Of a stretch of 37,956 nucleotides of DNA, positions 9,705-18,509 are shown piece after piece (within the stretch, counting starts at the first letter, position 1; every line of letters begins with the position of its first letter). This DNA comes from Bacteroidota bacterium (GTDB taxonomy: Bacteria > Bacteroidota > Bacteroidia > Bacteroidales > UBA7960). A program made the translations under genes and the position numbers. The notes under the pieces are model-generated. The model saw only the letters and a list, made by a program, of their open reading frames with translations. It was not told the DNA's origin and searched no databases. Location of the stretch: positions 1 through 37,956 of the forward strand of contig JAGXRQ010000046.1 in NCBI GenBank assembly GCA_018335675.1, given 5' to 3'.

Positions 9705-12700
9705 TTACTTCACCACTAGTCTCTGAACTTCGCTAAAGTCTCCTGATAATATTCTTACTAAATATAATCCAGGAGTAATTTCGCTAAGGTTTATTTCTTG
9801 TGTTTGCAGTAATTCTGCTTCTCCAACAGTAAGAGTTTTTACAACTTGACCTTGAACATTAACCAGCTGAATCATTGTTTCATTTTCTAATCCTCTCAAT
9901 GTTATAGAAACGTTGTTGGTTGCAGGGTTAGGATATACAGAAATCAAAGGACGTTCGATTAGTGAAATCAAATCATTAGATTCTCCCGCTTTTGCTCCAA
10001 CAGAAACAACAACATCATCAATTGCAAAATGTGCACCGTCGTTACCGGTATATCTGAACTGCAGCCTTAAATTAGATTGTCCGGCGTATGCGGATAGGCT
10101 TACATTTGCTTGTAACCAATCGTATGCTGTAGCAGTGCTAAAACCGGGATGATTATCGCTTGTCCAAATCTGTGTCCAAGCTCCATTGTTAACGCTGGCT
10201 CTCACTGTCAGAGTACAGTTGTTGCTAGGAGAAACTGACCAATAATAGCTACCGCTAAACCAGAATGATAAATTTGGATTAGATAGGCTGCTAAAATTGA
10301 ATGTTGCAGTAGTTAGCTGTTCGTCTTGATTTACAGCCTGCCATGGAACGTAAGCAAAGTGAGTTCCTGATTTTGGAGAAACAGTTGCACTTCCAATAGT
10401 ATAGCCGGTAGAACGTGTCCAAGTATTAGTAGCTTGAGAAGCAAGGCTCCAGCAATCAGGCACCCAGCTTTGACTAAAGTTTTGAGTATATGGGAACGAT
10501 GAAACAGTACAGCTTGTTCCTGTAATAGAAACATCATCTATACTCCAGTAGTATCCCCAAGTTCCTGTATAGTTCCACTTAAATTTAACTTGAGATTGAC
10601 CAGCAACTGCAGGAATACTCATATTGAACGTTGCAGGGTTGCCGGTGTCAACAGTCCAAGCCTGAACCTGAGTCCATGTAGATCCATTATTTGTGCTATA
10701 GAAGAATCTTGCAGTAGATCCGGTATAATGACGATAATAATGTTTAAACGACACATTAACTGTTGTGTATGCGCTTAAGTTGAGTGTAGGTGTTATTAAA
10801 TCTGCATTCTGAGAGTTTCCGCTACCATAGCCATCACTGTTTAGGAATGCATAATTTCCTGATGCACCAGACATAGAACCGCCTGTTCCGAATTGCCATA
10901 CTTGTCCGTTTCCTTGATTATCAATTATAGACCAGCAAGTAGGTAAAGTGGTATTGGCAAAACCTTCATTAAAAGGTAAAGTATATGCAGGGCATCCCTG
11001 AGCTGCGAAATGTGCAGTTGCAGTGGCATTTGCATTCATTGTTAGGTTTAGAGACTGACTTGTATAATCAGTACCATTAACAACCCACTTAACAAACTGT
11101 TGGCCTGAACCCGGAGTTGCATTAATATTTACAACACTTCCTGCATTATAAGTATGATTTCCAACTGCAGGAGTTGTTGTTCCGTTTCCGCTAACAGCCA
11201 TTGTTAAAGTGTATTGAATAGGAGCAAAATGTGCCGTTGCTGTTTTGTTTGCATTCATTGTTACTGTAGTAGAAGCAGTAAGCACATCAGACTGTCCTGT
11301 TATAACCCATTTTACAAACTGATGACCTGAGGCCGGAGTTGCGTTAAGATTAACAACAGTTCCAGAGTTATGTGTGTTTGTTCCAACAGCAGGAGTGGTA
11401 GTTCCGCTTCCACTTACAGCTGTAGTAAGTGTATATTGGATTGGAGTGAAATGTGCAGTAGCTGTAACATTACTATTCATAGTAACATTAATAGACTGAT
11501 TAGTATTATCGGCTCCATTAACAACCCACTTAACAAATTGCTGACCTGAGCCGGGAGTTGCACTAAGATTAACAACAGATCCTGAGTTGTATGTGTGGTT
11601 TCCAACGGCAGGAGTTGTTGTTCCTGTACCATTGGTGGCCATTGTCAACGTATATTGCTGAACTGCTGAACTACCCGTAATTTGAACATCGTCAATACAC
11701 CAGTAGTAACCCCATGTTCCTGTAAAATTCCACTTAAATTTTACCTGAGATTGTCCTGCTACATTTGGTATCTGCATGCTAAATGTTGCTGGGTTTGCTG
11801 TAGTAGCAGTCCATTGTTGCACTTGAGTCCATGTAGAACCATTATTTATACTATATGATAATGTTGCTGTTGAGGATGTTTGATACTGACGGAAATAATG
11901 CTTGAATGACAGAGTAACTGTTCCGTAGCTGCTCAGGTTTAATGTTGGAGTTACAAGGTCGGAATTTTGAGTATTTCCGCTACCATAACCATCACTATTT
12001 AAATGCGCATAATTTCCGGAAGATCCGGTTAAGCCGTTACTGACAGTTCCGAACTTCCAAACCTGTCCGTTGTTTCTATGGTCAACAATACTCCAGCATG
12101 TTGGAAGAGATGTTGTTCCAAAGCCTTCATTAAAAGGAAGAGTATAGGCATTGCAAGTTGGAGTATCTTGAAAAAAATATGCTGTGGCAGTAGTATTTGC
12201 ATTCATTGTAATTTGCAATGATGCAGTAGTATAATTACTTCCATTGACTATCCACTTATCGAATACGAATCCCGGAGATGGGCTGGCAGAAATATTTACA
12301 GTTGAGCCCTGATTGTAAGTATGAGTTCCCGGTACTGGACTTACAGAGCCGGTACCATTAACGGCCATTGTTAGAGTATATTGAGTTGTTTGTTGTGTTC
12401 CTGTAATCTGAACATCGTCAATACACCAATAATAACCCCAAGAGCCTGTATAATTCCATCTGAACTTAACGTTATTTTTATTGGCAACAGCAGGAACTTG
12501 CTGAGTAAAAGTTGCAGGGTTTGCAGTAGATGCAGTCCATTGTTGTATTTGGGTCCAAGTAGATCCGTTATCTAAGCTATATGATAAAGTTGCTGTAGAA
12601 ACAGTATTGTATTGGCGGAAATAATGTTTGAAGGTTAAAGTTACTGTTGAATATCCGGTGAAATTATAAGTAGGAGAAACTAAGTCAGAATTTTGAGTAT

Positions 12701-14114
12701 TTCCACTTCCATAACCATCACTGTTTAAGTATGCATAATTTCCGGAAGCTCCGCTAAGGCCGCTGGCAACAGTACCAAATTTCCAAACCTGTCCGTTTCC
12801 TTGTCTGTCTATTACACTCCAGCAAGAAGGTGTTGTTGTTCCGCTAAAACCTTCATTATAGGGAAGAGCTGTTATAGTTCCACATTGAGTAGCTGCACTA
12901 GTTGTTGCACCTGAAGAATATTGGTTTGTGGCATTATACGACCAAACTTTGTAGTTATAAGTTGTTGCTGCCGATAATCCAGTGTGCTGGAAGCTTGTAG
13001 CTGTTCCTCTGTAAAGAATTGTGCCACCACCTGACAGTGCTTGTCCGGCGCTATATGTAGTTCCGTTTGCTGGTGTTCCGAAAGTTCCGCTTGGTGACCA
13101 TGCAACCATAACACTGTTGTTTGCAGCATTTTTAGTCCACGCAAGATTTATCTGACTTTGGCTAGCTCCAGTTGCAGTAACATTTGTTGGATTAGCAACT
13201 CCACCGCTCGGACCTTCCCAAGTTAGTCCGGTAGTTGTCTGAATCCAAGTTTGAAAATAAGATACTCTTGCATATATACCGGGGTAATATGGACGTGCAC
13301 AGCCAATTCCCCAACTTGTTGCACCTGCGAGGCGATAACCCACAGGAGAATCTGCAGCCGGAACAACAAACGGACCACCGCTGTCGCCCTGACATGCATC
13401 AACACCACCTTGTGTTAGGTTTCCAGCGCATATCATATCATCAGTAACCTGTCCGGTAGTGTAATATCCCGGACTCATTGCCTGAGCATTAGAAACAATA
13501 GGAACAGATGCTTTTAATAAAGTATTTGATGCAGAGCCTCCTTCGCTTGTAGCACCCCAGCCTGTAATTGTTGCAATTACTCCAGGGTCTTGAATTCCTG
13601 CAGAGGCGTGTGCTGCTGTTACAATAGGGATTGCTTTAACGTTTGCTCCTGAAAGGTCGAGAGGTGTGCTAAGTCTTAGCAAGGCAATATCGTTGCGATG
13701 TGTGCTTGCAACATACTGTGGATGCTTAATCTCTTGAGCTACAACACGGTCTTGTCCGGTTGTGTGTGTTTTGTTTGTAACACCTGCACGAATCTTAATG
13801 TTTGAGTAACTTCCAAGACAATGTGCGGCAGTTAAAATCCAATATTCGCTAATGACAGTACCTCCACAAAACTGTGCGTTAGAACTTGTCATAATGGCAA
13901 CCTGCCAAGGAAAGTCTGTTATACTAGCAGTTGTTCCACCTACAATTCTACCTAAAATAGGCTCATCCAAATCAAAGTCTAGCAAGCTAGGCTGTTTGAT
14001 AGATATTGGAGGGTTTTCGGGGTTGATTTCAGCAGTTGTTGTATTTGCTGTTAATAGTAAGAAAGAAATTAATGCAAGAAAAGTAGCTTTGTGAAAGAAG
14101 TAAAGTTTATTCAT
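9705..14114 (-). CDS. Secreted trypsin-like serine protease with T9SS sorting domain
   Basis: A 1469-aa S1-family protease. Signal peptide 1-28; short propeptide to R56, then mature start IVGG at 57. Catalytic triad: H98 (TAAHC), D142 (NDIALLRL), S245 (GDSGGP). D239, six residues before the serine, sits where trypsin has Asp189, so cleavage after Arg/Lys is expected. After the protease (57-295) come a fibronectin-III-like domain (~308-409), choice-of-anchor-J domains (~417-573, 657-815, 1044-1200, divergent 1205-1372), InlB-type B-repeats (~578-647, 820-889, 893-963, 967-1036) and a T9SS sorting domain (~1390-1469, SVYPNPA, ending LVVK). Known of these families: the sorting domain directs T9SS export; anchor-J and Fn3 domains are often binding modules. 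Oddity: the cysteine expected at VSNAQC is alanine (A212), leaving C229 without its usual partner. Confidence 0.95.
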   Translation of the reverse strand: MNKLYFFHKATFLALISFLLLTANTTTAEINPENPPISIKQPSLLDFDLDEPILGRIVGGTTASITDFPWQVAIMTSSNAQFCGGTVISEYWILTAAHCLGSYSNIKIRAGVTNKTHTTGQDRVVAQEIKHPQYVASTHRNDIALLRLSTPLDLSGANVKAIPIVTAAHASAGIQDPGVIATITGWGATSEGGSASNTLLKASVPIVSNAQAMSPGYYTTGQVTDDMICAGNLTQGGVDACQGDSGGPFVVPAADSPVGYRLAGATSWGIGCARPYYPGIYARVSYFQTWIQTTTGLTWEGPSGGVANPTNVTATGASQSQINLAWTKNAANNSVMVAWSPSGTFGTPANGTTYSAGQALSGGGTILYRGTATSFQHTGLSAATTYNYKVWSYNATNQYSSGATTSAATQCGTITALPYNEGFSGTTTPSCWSVIDRQGNGQVWKFGTVASGLSGASGNYAYLNSDGYGSGNTQNSDLVSPTYNFTGYSTVTLTFKHYFRQYNTVSTATLSYSLDNGSTWTQIQQWTASTANPATFTQQVPAVANKNNVKFRWNYTGSWGYYWCIDDVQITGTQQTTQYTLTMAVNGTGSVSPVPGTHTYNQGSTVNISASPSPGFVFDKWIVNGSNYTTASLQITMNANTTATAYFFQDTPTCNAYTLPFNEGFGTTSLPTCWSIVDHRNNGQVWKFGTVSNGLTGSSGNYAHLNSDGYGSGNTQNSDLVTPTLNLSSYGTVTLSFKHYFRQYQTSSTATLSYSINNGSTWTQVQQWTATTANPATFSMQIPNVAGQSQVKFKWNFTGTWGYYWCIDDVQITGSSAVQQYTLTMATNGTGTTTPAVGNHTYNSGSVVNLSATPGSGQQFVKWVVNGADNTNQSINVTMNSNVTATAHFTPIQYTLTTAVSGSGTTTPAVGTNTHNSGTVVNLNATPASGHQFVKWVITGQSDVLTASTTVTMNANKTATAHFAPIQYTLTMAVSGNGTTTPAVGNHTYNAGSVVNINATPGSGQQFVKWVVNGTDYTSQSLNLTMNANATATAHFAAQGCPAYTLPFNEGFANTTLPTCWSIIDNQGNGQVWQFGTGGSMSGASGNYAFLNSDGYGSGNSQNADLITPTLNLSAYTTVNVSFKHYYRHYTGSTARFFYSTNNGSTWTQVQAWTVDTGNPATFNMSIPAVAGQSQVKFKWNYTGTWGYYWSIDDVSITGTSCTVSSFPYTQNFSQSWVPDCWSLASQATNTWTRSTGYTIGSATVSPKSGTHFAYVPWQAVNQDEQLTTATFNFSSLSNPNLSFWFSGSYYWSVSPSNNCTLTVRASVNNGAWTQIWTSDNHPGFSTATAYDWLQANVSLSAYAGQSNLRLQFRYTGNDGAHFAIDDVVVSVGAKAGESNDLISLIERPLISVYPNPATNNVSITLRGLENETMIQLVNVQGQVVKTLTVGEAELLQTQEINLSEITPGLYLVRILSGDFSEVQRLVVK
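10515..12866 (-). repeat. Internal domain duplications in the protease gene
   Basis: Three copies of an approximately 470-base unit encode near-identical anchor-J domains (12396-12866, 11670-12146, 10515-10985). Four approximately 210-base units encode B-repeats (12174-12383, 11448-11657, 11226-11438, 11007-11216). Protein similarity is high, with shared phrases such as LNSDGYGSGN and the WGYYW motif. Many silent positions differ, so the duplications are not very recent. The third anchor-J copy has Ser where the others have Cys in YYWCIDDV. Confidence 0.8.
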
Positions 14115-14445
14115 AATAAAGTGATTTGGTTGGTGATTGGTGAATATTAAAATTATATTTTATGTCTTGTAATTTATCATTTAGCGGTTGTTTTTTATAA
14201 TTAACAGTTGTTTGTGATATAAAACGAAAATAATAGCGTTAAAAACGAAACCGAAAGATAAAAAAAAATTTTCAAAATAAAACAAGTATTTAATAAAAAT
14301 AAATAAGCGCAAAACTTGTGGTTATTTAAAATATTATCACCAATAATTGCTTGTTTAAAACCAAAGCAGAAAAAAAATAGGCAGAAAAATTTATGTGAAA
14401 CACGTAAATAGAAGTAAAACTACTTTATTTGTTAATTATTTATCA
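14115..14445. other. AT-rich intergenic region upstream of the protease gene
   Basis: These 331 bases hold no gene. They carry the terminator of the upstream 250-aa gene (14385-14409) and presumably the protease promoter. The nearest match on the minus strand is TATCTTTC at about 14253-14260 with a TTG 22 bases further up, one base off TAnnTTTG and slightly too far apart, so this is a weak candidate. The rest is poly-A/T-rich with no clear structure. Confidence 0.5.
14385..14409 (-). terminator. Candidate Rho-independent terminator
   Basis: On the minus strand ATTTACGTG-TTT-CACATAAAT forms a nine-pair stem with one mismatch and then runs into TTTT. It lies 37 bases beyond the stop of the 250-aa cargo gene. 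The stem is AT-rich, so its strength is uncertain. Confidence 0.45.
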
Positions 14446-15198
14446 TTATAAAGAAACGACAAGTTTTCTTGTAGAAATAATAATGTTGTCAACGACGAAA
14501 GAAACCATAAACATACCTCTTTGCAGAGAAGAAGTATCAAGCCTGTATTTATTTGAAGAAGAATCTAAAAGAATCTCATTTATCAACCTTCCGGTAATGG
14601 AATATATTCTAATAGAAGATGTACTTTCAGACGAGACTGTATAATTAACTTCAGTGTAGTCTTTAGCAGGATTTGGGAATAAAGAGTTAAGAGAAGAAAC
14701 AATTTGTGGTAATTCAATAATAGAATTAGGCTCCTCTTCTTCGTAAACAAAATGTACAATAACCTCAACTGTTTCAAAATCTTCACGGTCGGAAAAGAAC
14801 TCATATTTAATAATAGAAGTTCCTTCTTTACCGTCGGGAATATAGTCAGCGTAGAAGTCGGCGGCAGTTGAAGTTTCTCCCGGTTCAAGCAAAATGGGAA
14901 CATCAGCTTCAAAAGTATTCTCATCTAAGCAGGCATCATTCCAGCAAAAATAATTTATTGTACCTGGGATAACATCAACTTCAACTTTTCTAACCAAAAC
15001 AGAAACAATAACATCCTTGTCATTTCTAAAGAAAATTTTGGCTTTCATTATACCAAATACATCAATATCTTCAACGAATAGTTCGCCGTTTGTAATGTCG
15101 TTGCCATCTTTATCAAGCAAAACCAGTTCCTGAGCTTTAATTAAAAAAGCATTCAGCAAAAATGTTGCGAAAACCGAGAGTAGTAAAAACTTTTTCAT
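14446..15198 (-). CDS. Small T9SS-sorted secreted protein of unknown function
   Basis: A 250-aa protein. I chose ATG 15198 because it gives a clean signal peptide (MKKFLLLSVFATFLLNAFLI then KAQ); the open frame reaches back to 15261 but that extension looks non-coding. The mature part (about 24-170) is acidic and beta-rich. It carries a pair of cysteines (FCWNDACL) and the phrase LEPGETSTAADFYADYIPDG, typical of immunoglobulin-like beta sandwiches. The last ~75 residues are a T9SS sorting domain (SLFPNPAKDYTEVNY, ending LVVSL). It lies upstream of the protease gene on the same strand but with its own candidate terminator between, so they are probably separate transcripts. The function is not recognised; known sorting-domain biology implies export to the surface or medium. 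Confidence 0.85.
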   Translation of the reverse strand: MKKFLLLSVFATFLLNAFLIKAQELVLLDKDGNDITNGELFVEDIDVFGIMKAKIFFRNDKDVIVSVLVRKVEVDVIPGTINYFCWNDACLDENTFEADVPILLEPGETSTAADFYADYIPDGKEGTSIIKYEFFSDREDFETVEVIVHFVYEEEEPNSIIELPQIVSSLNSLFPNPAKDYTEVNYTVSSESTSSIRIYSITGRLINEILLDSSSNKYRLDTSSLQRGMFMVSFVVDNIIISTRKLVVSL

Positions 15199-15218
15199 AA
15201 TACAATGTATTTGGTTAG

Positions 15219-15226
15219 CAAAAATA
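15219..15226 (-). promoter_or_regulatory. Candidate -7 box for the 250-aa cargo gene
   Basis: TATTTTTG on the minus strand fits TAnnTTTG and lies about 20 bases before the start codon at 15198. The nearest TTG upstream is 17 bases away, shorter than the usual 19-21, so support is modest. Confidence 0.35.
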
Positions 15227-15331
15227 GCTAAAAAATGTAGCCACAAAATTAACAAAAACAATCAAATATCTATATGTTTTACTATAATATCTAAATGAAT
15301 CAAAACATTCGACATATATATATATTTCACA

Positions 15332-15339
15332 TACTTTTG
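15332..15339 (+). promoter_or_regulatory. Candidate -7 box for the Omp28-like gene
   Basis: TACTTTTG fits TAnnTTTG. A TTC, one base from TTG, lies 21 bases upstream at 15308-15310. It would give a leader of about 100 bases before the start at 15446. Confidence 0.35.
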
Positions 15340-15445
15340 GGAAAACAAGATATTCTTTATATTTTTACCATCCCAAAAATAATACCACATATTTTGCTGC
15401 TGAAACAAAAATTTTTTATAAATCATAATTTAAACCAAAACACTT

Positions 15446-17893
15446 ATGAAAAAATCCGTAACACTATCAATTGCATTAATACTGGCGTTTTTTGTTTCAA
15501 ATGCACAGGTATTAATTAATGAAACATTTTCATCAGGGACATTTCCACCGGTAGGTTGGAGTATTTCAGCACAGGCAGGTAACTGGTCGACTGTAACATC
15601 AAGCAATGCAGGAGGGCAATCGCCTGAGGTCAGACTAAACTGGACACCAGCATTTAACACAACAACAAGATTAATAATGCCTGTTATGGATGTTGCTGCT
15701 TTAAATGCCACAACAGTAGTAGCGTCATTTAAGCATATGTTGGATCACTATTCAGAAACATACAATATTGGGTTTTCTTATAGAATAGGCAGTGGAAGTT
15801 GGGTTAACATTTGGTCGCAATCGGTTACACAGAGTATCGCAGCCCAGACAAAGACTTTTATTATAACAGAGGCTGCTATTTTGGAAAGCAGTGAAGTTCA
15901 ATTTTCAATTTTCTTTTCAGGAAACAGCTATTATTTAAACTATTGGTATATTGACGATGTAACAATTCTAGCACCTGAAGGTATGGATTTAGCTTTAACC
16001 AAAGTAAATCTTCCAAATGTATTTGCATCACCATATACAATTACAGGAACGGTTTCTAATTTTGGGGCAGAAGAAATTACTTCTTTTGACCTAAATTGGG
16101 TAATAAGCGATAAAGAAGTTGTTACAGAATCTTTCTCAGGGTTGAATATTTCAGCATTCGAAACATTTGATTTTAGTGCTGCCAACGCTCTTGACCTAGC
16201 ACCTGGACAATATGATATTGAAGTTTATATATCAAACGTTAATGGACAGGCAGAAGATGATGATGCGAGCAATGATTCATTCAATAAAGCATTTCAAGTA
16301 GCGCATAATTCAGTAGCTCGTCGGCCGGTTTTTGAATCATTTACGAGCTCAACTTGTCCGCCTTGCTTCACATTTAATAATAACTTTTTTAATGCATTCA
16401 CTACTACCAACGCAGACGATATTGTATTAATTAAGTATCAGATGAACTGGCCGGGAAATGGCGACCCTTACTATAATGCAGACGGAGGTATTCGCAGAAC
16501 GTATTATGGCGTTAGTGGTGTTCCTTCTCTTTTTATTGAGGGCAAATCAACAACACTTAGCTCAGTTGCAATAAACAATGCTTTAGCAGAAGGCAAAAAC
16601 AATCCTGCTTTTGTTATTATTGAAAGCGAATATTTTATGGATGGAAAGACAATTTCAATTTCAGGAAGCCTTATGCCATATGCTAACTTTGAAGGAGTGA
16701 GAATGCACGTCGGAGTTATTGAAGGCGTTACATATAATAACGCAACATCAAATGGTGAAACTTCCTTTAAGCACGTTATGCATAAGATGTTACCTAACGG
16801 AAACGGTACTTCTATTAATCTAGTTGCTTTAAACGAGTATGATTTTTCATTTGAATTCAATATGTCATCAACAAAGGTTGAAGAGATGCACGACTTGAAA
16901 GTAGTTATATTCCTCCAAAACAATGCTACCAAAGAAATTTATCAGAGTGGATATGCGCAATTGGTTGGTCCTCCGATTGCAAATGCAAACATAGTTGGCG
17001 GAGAAGCAACAGCTGAGATAACCGCTAACATAATTATCAATTTTAGCATGCCTGTGTTTGATACTGATGGCTCTAACCTTACAAGCGAAACAGCAAAAGA
17101 AAAAGTTACTTTCCAAACTTCGGCTAAAGCTGATGTTGATTTCGACCTTACTTTAAATGCATCTTCAACTTCTTTTACAATTACTCCGGCAGAAAATCTT
17201 GAGTTTTCAACAGATTATATAATTACTATTCAGCCATTAATGGGGATTACAGGTGAAATTTCTGAAGAAGTGACATTTGAATTTACAACCAGAGATATAG
17301 TTGCTGCTCCTTCGGTAACATTTAATGTTTTAAGCAATGAAACAAATGTTGCAATCACTAAGGTTCTTAAAATTTATTTTGATCAAGCAGTAAGAAACAC
17401 AGATGGTAGTGCAATTAACAACACAAATGCTGCTGCTTTGGTTAATCTAAAAGACAATTCAGAAAACAATGTGGCATTTACGGCTACAATTAACACTGCA
17501 AAAACTGAAATTACAGTTACACCTACATCAAGTTTAAATTATAATACTACATATACTCTTGAAGTATTGCCGGTGCTTGGAACAGACCAAGAGTCGGAAC
17601 TATCTGCTGTATCATTTACTACTGTTCAACAAGTTGGAATAAATGACATCGTACTTGAGGGGGTAAACATTTATCCTAATCCGGCAAGTGATTATTTAAT
17701 AATTACACTACCTGGAGAAAATGCTTCTGTAATAAACATTTATGACATTAAAGGTAAGCTTGTTATTTCTGAGCAAGTTGAGGGAGGCAGCACAAGAGTT
17801 AATGTTTCCGGTCTTATGAATGGTGTTTATATGATAAGAATAATTGATGGGGAGAAAGTCTTTAACGGGAAATTCAACATTTTGTCTAAATAA
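15446..17893 (+). CDS. Omp28-like secreted protein with CPPC thioredoxin-type domain, Ig-like domains and T9SS tail
   Basis: An 815-aa protein with signal peptide 1-20 (ending SNAQ). Residues ~25-176 are a choice-of-anchor-J domain (NETFSSGTFPPVGW, WYIDDVTI). Residues ~180-288 look like a CARDB/Ig-type domain. Residues ~290-505 match the Omp28-related family. They begin FESFTSSTCPPC, with CPPC at 304-307, and have a Val-Pro at 359-360 (GVSGVPSLFIEG) where thioredoxin folds carry the cis-proline. Two SbsA/Big_5 Ig-like domains follow (~508-615, ~620-727), then a T9SS sorting domain (~738-815, NIYPNPASDYLIITL). Seen: the CxxC and the cis-Pro context, suggesting a thiol-active or once-active thioredoxin fold. 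Inferred: surface-exposed disulfide chemistry or a structural role. It is the first gene of a plus-strand cluster with a TlpA-like thioredoxin and a DUF6029-like barrel. Confidence 0.88.
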   Translation: MKKSVTLSIALILAFFVSNAQVLINETFSSGTFPPVGWSISAQAGNWSTVTSSNAGGQSPEVRLNWTPAFNTTTRLIMPVMDVAALNATTVVASFKHMLDHYSETYNIGFSYRIGSGSWVNIWSQSVTQSIAAQTKTFIITEAAILESSEVQFSIFFSGNSYYLNYWYIDDVTILAPEGMDLALTKVNLPNVFASPYTITGTVSNFGAEEITSFDLNWVISDKEVVTESFSGLNISAFETFDFSAANALDLAPGQYDIEVYISNVNGQAEDDDASNDSFNKAFQVAHNSVARRPVFESFTSSTCPPCFTFNNNFFNAFTTTNADDIVLIKYQMNWPGNGDPYYNADGGIRRTYYGVSGVPSLFIEGKSTTLSSVAINNALAEGKNNPAFVIIESEYFMDGKTISISGSLMPYANFEGVRMHVGVIEGVTYNNATSNGETSFKHVMHKMLPNGNGTSINLVALNEYDFSFEFNMSSTKVEEMHDLKVVIFLQNNATKEIYQSGYAQLVGPPIANANIVGGEATAEITANIIINFSMPVFDTDGSNLTSETAKEKVTFQTSAKADVDFDLTLNASSTSFTITPAENLEFSTDYIITIQPLMGITGEISEEVTFEFTTRDIVAAPSVTFNVLSNETNVAITKVLKIYFDQAVRNTDGSAINNTNAAALVNLKDNSENNVAFTATINTAKTEITVTPTSSLNYNTTYTLEVLPVLGTDQESELSAVSFTTVQQVGINDIVLEGVNIYPNPASDYLIITLPGENASVINIYDIKGKLVISEQVEGGSTRVNVSGLMNGVYMIRIIDGEKVFNGKFNILSK

Positions 17894-17910
17894 TTTCATT
17901 GAATAAATAA

Positions 17911-17944
17911 CACAGAGCAGCACAAAGAACAATATCTTTGTGCT
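17911..17944. repeat. Hairpin repeat between the Omp28-like and TlpA-like genes
   Basis: AGCACAAAGA (17919-17928) and TCTTTGTGCT (17935-17944) form a perfect ten-pair stem with a six-base loop. Flanking CACAGAG and CTTTGTG words extend the symmetry imperfectly. There is no U-run, so it is not a classic terminator. CTCTGTG words also occur at 9511-9529, suggesting a dispersed intergenic repeat. It might act as an attenuator or mRNA-end stabiliser. Confidence 0.6.
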
Positions 17945-17987
17945 CTTTGTGTTTCAATACTTAAAGAAACATTTAAAAACAGATGTT

Positions 17988-18509
17988 ATGAAAATTAGAA
18001 ACCTGTTAATATTTTTTGCCACTGCATTGGTTGTGATAACAACTAATGCGCAAAGCAATCGCATCCCTTCTATTATGATAAAAAATCTTGAAGGTCAATG
18101 CATAAACACCTCAGAATTTCAAAATGATGGCAAACCCTATGTTGTAAGTTTTTGGGCCACATGGTGTCGTCCATGTCTTAAGGAGCTTACAGCAATTGAT
18201 GAAATTTATGAAGATTGGCTGGAGGAAGGATTTAAGCTTATTGCAATAAGTACAGACAATGCTAGAACAAAAAACAATGTGATGCCTATGGTAAAAGGAA
18301 GAGGTTGGCAGTTTGAATTTTATAGCGATGAGAATGGTGATTTACAAAGAGCCATGGGAGTAAATATGATTCCACACACGTTTATTCTAGACGCTAATGG
18401 AAATATAATAGAACAGCACAGGGCATTTTCTGATGGTATGGAGTGGGAAATGTTTGAAAAACTTAAAAAGATAATGAATGAAAGCAAAGTTGAAACTCCT
18501 GAGGAATAA
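17988..18509 (+). CDS. TlpA-like periplasmic thioredoxin
   Basis: A 173-aa thioredoxin-fold protein of the TlpA/ResA type. I chose ATG 17988 because it begins a normal signal peptide (MKIRNLLIFFATALVVITTN, cleavage after AQ). The open frame extends to 17940, but that part overlaps the repeat hairpin. The active site is WCRPC (C60, C63) in the context FWATWCRPC, with the cis-proline at P129 (NMIPHTFIL). Known of the family: these proteins reduce or exchange disulfides outside the cytoplasm, for example in cytochrome maturation. Here no cytochrome gene is nearby. The neighbours are an Omp28-like CPPC protein upstream and a DUF6029-like barrel downstream, whose start overlaps this gene's end by 32 bases, implying co-translation. 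The acidic tail (SKVETPEE) lies within the overlap. Confidence 0.9.
   Translation: MKIRNLLIFFATALVVITTNAQSNRIPSIMIKNLEGQCINTSEFQNDGKPYVVSFWATWCRPCLKELTAIDEIYEDWLEEGFKLIAISTDNARTKNNVMPMVKGRGWQFEFYSDENGDLQRAMGVNMIPHTFILDANGNIIEQHRAFSDGMEWEMFEKLKKIMNESKVETPEE

Noticed and set aside
17940-17987. Upstream start at 17940 for the TlpA-like gene
   Set aside because: It would place the start inside the repeat hairpin and put 16 unrelated residues before a normal signal peptide.
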